Assembly (NCBI GenBank): GCA_009782025.1 | Contig: WQUQ01000068.1 | Coordinates: forward strand, 1-6,912 | From: Desulfobulbus sp. | GTDB taxonomy: Bacteria; Pseudomonadota; Gammaproteobacteria; Burkholderiales; Rhodocyclaceae | Length of the DNA: 6,912 bases | Direction: 5' to 3' | Shown here: one piece after another, positions 6,226-6,912 of the stretch | Numbering within the stretch: the first letter of the stretch is position 1 | How the letters are laid out: each line of letters starts with the position of its first letter | The notes under the pieces: generated by a model | The model's database searches: none | What the model saw: only the letters and a program-made list of their open reading frames with translations | Told to the model about the DNA's origin: nothing | Position numbers and translations under genes: made by a program

Positions 6226-6708
6226 TCACGCCATCGCCACGAACTGCGCCCGCAACGTGGGCGAATCAGCCTGTCCGATGTCGCGCCGCCATGCTTCGTA
6301 GGCTCTGGCATCAAAGGAATGAATCACGGCCTCGATACCGTCCTGTTGCATGGCCCAGCGCACGCGCGCGAGGATGGTTGCATGGAACGTCACCGGAAAG
6401 CCGGCCATATCCGGCTGATACCTGTCCATGTCAGTGGCGTCCTGATAGCGAATCAGCAGTACAGGCCCTTTGGGTATTCCGTGCTTGGCTATCCGCGACT
6501 GAATCACTTCAATCTCGTGCGCGACCGCTTGAGCGGCCACTCGCTCAAGTTCCTCGAACAATACACGTACATCCTCGGGTACGTCATCAAGCCGGGCTTC
6601 CCAGTAGCGGGCCGTGCGCTCTTGTACGTTGCCCGCCTCGGCCAGCCACGCAATCGGGATGCCCAATGCTTCGCGGAGGGTTTTCAGGGTGGCACCGTTC
6701 ATTGACAT
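6226..6708 (-). CDS. Helix-turn-helix regulator resembling YdiL/DUF1870/Aca2
   Basis: This 160-residue protein has an N-terminal helix-turn-helix (about residues 6-40: TLKTLREALG, IAWLAEAGNV, ERTARYWEARLDDVPEDV). The W in RYWEAR followed by V-P-E/D-D-V is like the WxxWExG...PDDV pattern of E. coli YdiL and the Aca2 anti-CRISPR-associated repressor. A helical middle (residues 46-74) is followed by a C-terminal part, LLIRYQDATDMDRYQPDM...FHATILARV, laid out like the C-terminal dimer domain of that group. At 160 residues it is longer than the roughly 120 of those relatives. The ATG at 6708 has GAGGAG 6 bases upstream; an in-frame ATG at 6804 would put the promoter-operator inside the gene and was rejected. 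A palindrome in the upstream promoter suggests it represses itself. Target genes are unknown. No partner toxin or anti-CRISPR gene is visible nearby. Confidence 0.75.
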   Translation of the reverse strand: MSMNGATLKTLREALGIPIAWLAEAGNVQERTARYWEARLDDVPEDVRVLFEELERVAAQAVAHEIEVIQSRIAKHGIPKGPVLLIRYQDATDMDRYQPDMAGFPVTFHATILARVRWAMQQDGIEAVIHSFDARAYEAWRRDIGQADSPTLRAQFVAMA

Positions 6709-6714
6709 GCTGTG

Positions 6715-6720
6715 CTCCTC
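6715..6720 (-). promoter_or_regulatory. Ribosome-binding site of the HTH gene
   Basis: On the minus strand GAGGAG sits 6 bases before the ATG at 6708 and fixes the start of the 160-residue product. Confidence 0.8.
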
Positions 6721-6754
6721 AAGCGTGGCTCGCGCCAATCGCAAGCCAGCCACC

Positions 6755-6783
6755 AGAATATTTCCGAAATCGGAAATCATCAA
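6755..6783 (-). promoter_or_regulatory. Promoter of the HTH gene with an operator-like palindrome in its spacer
   Basis: Read on the minus strand, TTGATG (6783-6778, 4 of 6 with the -35 consensus) and TATTCT (6760-6755, 4 of 6 with the -10) are separated by exactly 17 bases. The 18-bp palindrome with arms ATTTCCGA (6760-6767) and TCGGAAAT (6770-6777) around AA fills that spacer, overlapping the -10 by one base. A dimeric HTH protein bound there would block RNA polymerase. The start codon is 46 bases downstream of the -10. The hexamers are modest matches; the palindrome is certain. Confidence 0.6.
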
Positions 6784-6846
6784 GAAATTTTGGGGCATTG
6801 CCATTGTTTTTAGCCGAACAGCGGTCGTTGCGGTTGCGCTACAGAT

Positions 6847-6877
6847 TTATCCCCGAAAACTGTGGATAAGCCTGTGG
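6847..6877. promoter_or_regulatory. DnaA-box-like cluster
   Basis: Minus-strand TTATCCACA (6869-6861) is a perfect match to the strong DnaA-box consensus. A partial copy, TTATCCCC (6847-6854), lies in inverted orientation, so TTATCC and GGATAA face each other across 11 bases. CTGTGG also recurs at 6860 and 6872. No replication gene is visible within the window, so the functional reading is tentative. The rest of 6784-6912 shows no supported gene. Confidence 0.35.
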
Positions 6878-6912
6878 GCCGTGGCTGAACGGTTATCGCA
6901 GCATCCTGATGC

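Overview
The window is GC-rich chromosomal DNA of a polarly flagellated proteobacterium. The flhF-flhG-fliA order, MotC/MotD-type stator proteins and a DUF3079 gene suggest a betaproteobacterium, possibly near Rhodocyclales; the lineage is an inference from gene content.

Positions 1-3648 (+ strand) are the 3' end of a flagellar operon. It holds the C-terminal part of the SRP-type GTPase FlhF, the MinD-like partner FlhG, the flagellar sigma factor FliA (sigma-28), and the stator pair MotC (MotA family) and MotD (MotB family). Every junction overlaps by 1-8 bases, so the five genes look translationally coupled. FlhF and FlhG set flagellar place and number, FliA switches on late flagellar genes, and MotC/MotD form a proton-type stator. 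No chemotaxis genes lie between fliA and motC.

A perfect 8-bp inverted repeat at 3646-3668 spans the two facing stop codons of motD and the next gene and may act as a weak bidirectional terminator.

Positions 3666-5971 (- strand) read as a three-gene set in the order exported DUF4139 protein, four-cysteine DUF3079 protein, FmdE-like protein. The last two overlap by 4 bases. Their joint function is unknown.

Positions 5972-6225 are a spacer with a markedly AT-rich stretch that probably holds the promoter of the DUF4139 set. Positions 6226-6708 (- strand) encode a 160-aa helix-turn-helix protein resembling the YdiL/DUF1870/Aca2 group. Its upstream region has an 18-bp palindrome exactly between a plausible -35 and -10 pair, which suggests autoregulation. 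The last 130 bases hold a perfect DnaA-box match and no supported gene.

Most of the window is ordinary flagellar and housekeeping-type DNA. The points most worth a second look are the degenerate P-loop of FlhG, the operator-in-promoter arrangement of the HTH gene, and the uncharacterised DUF3079/FmdE-like pair.
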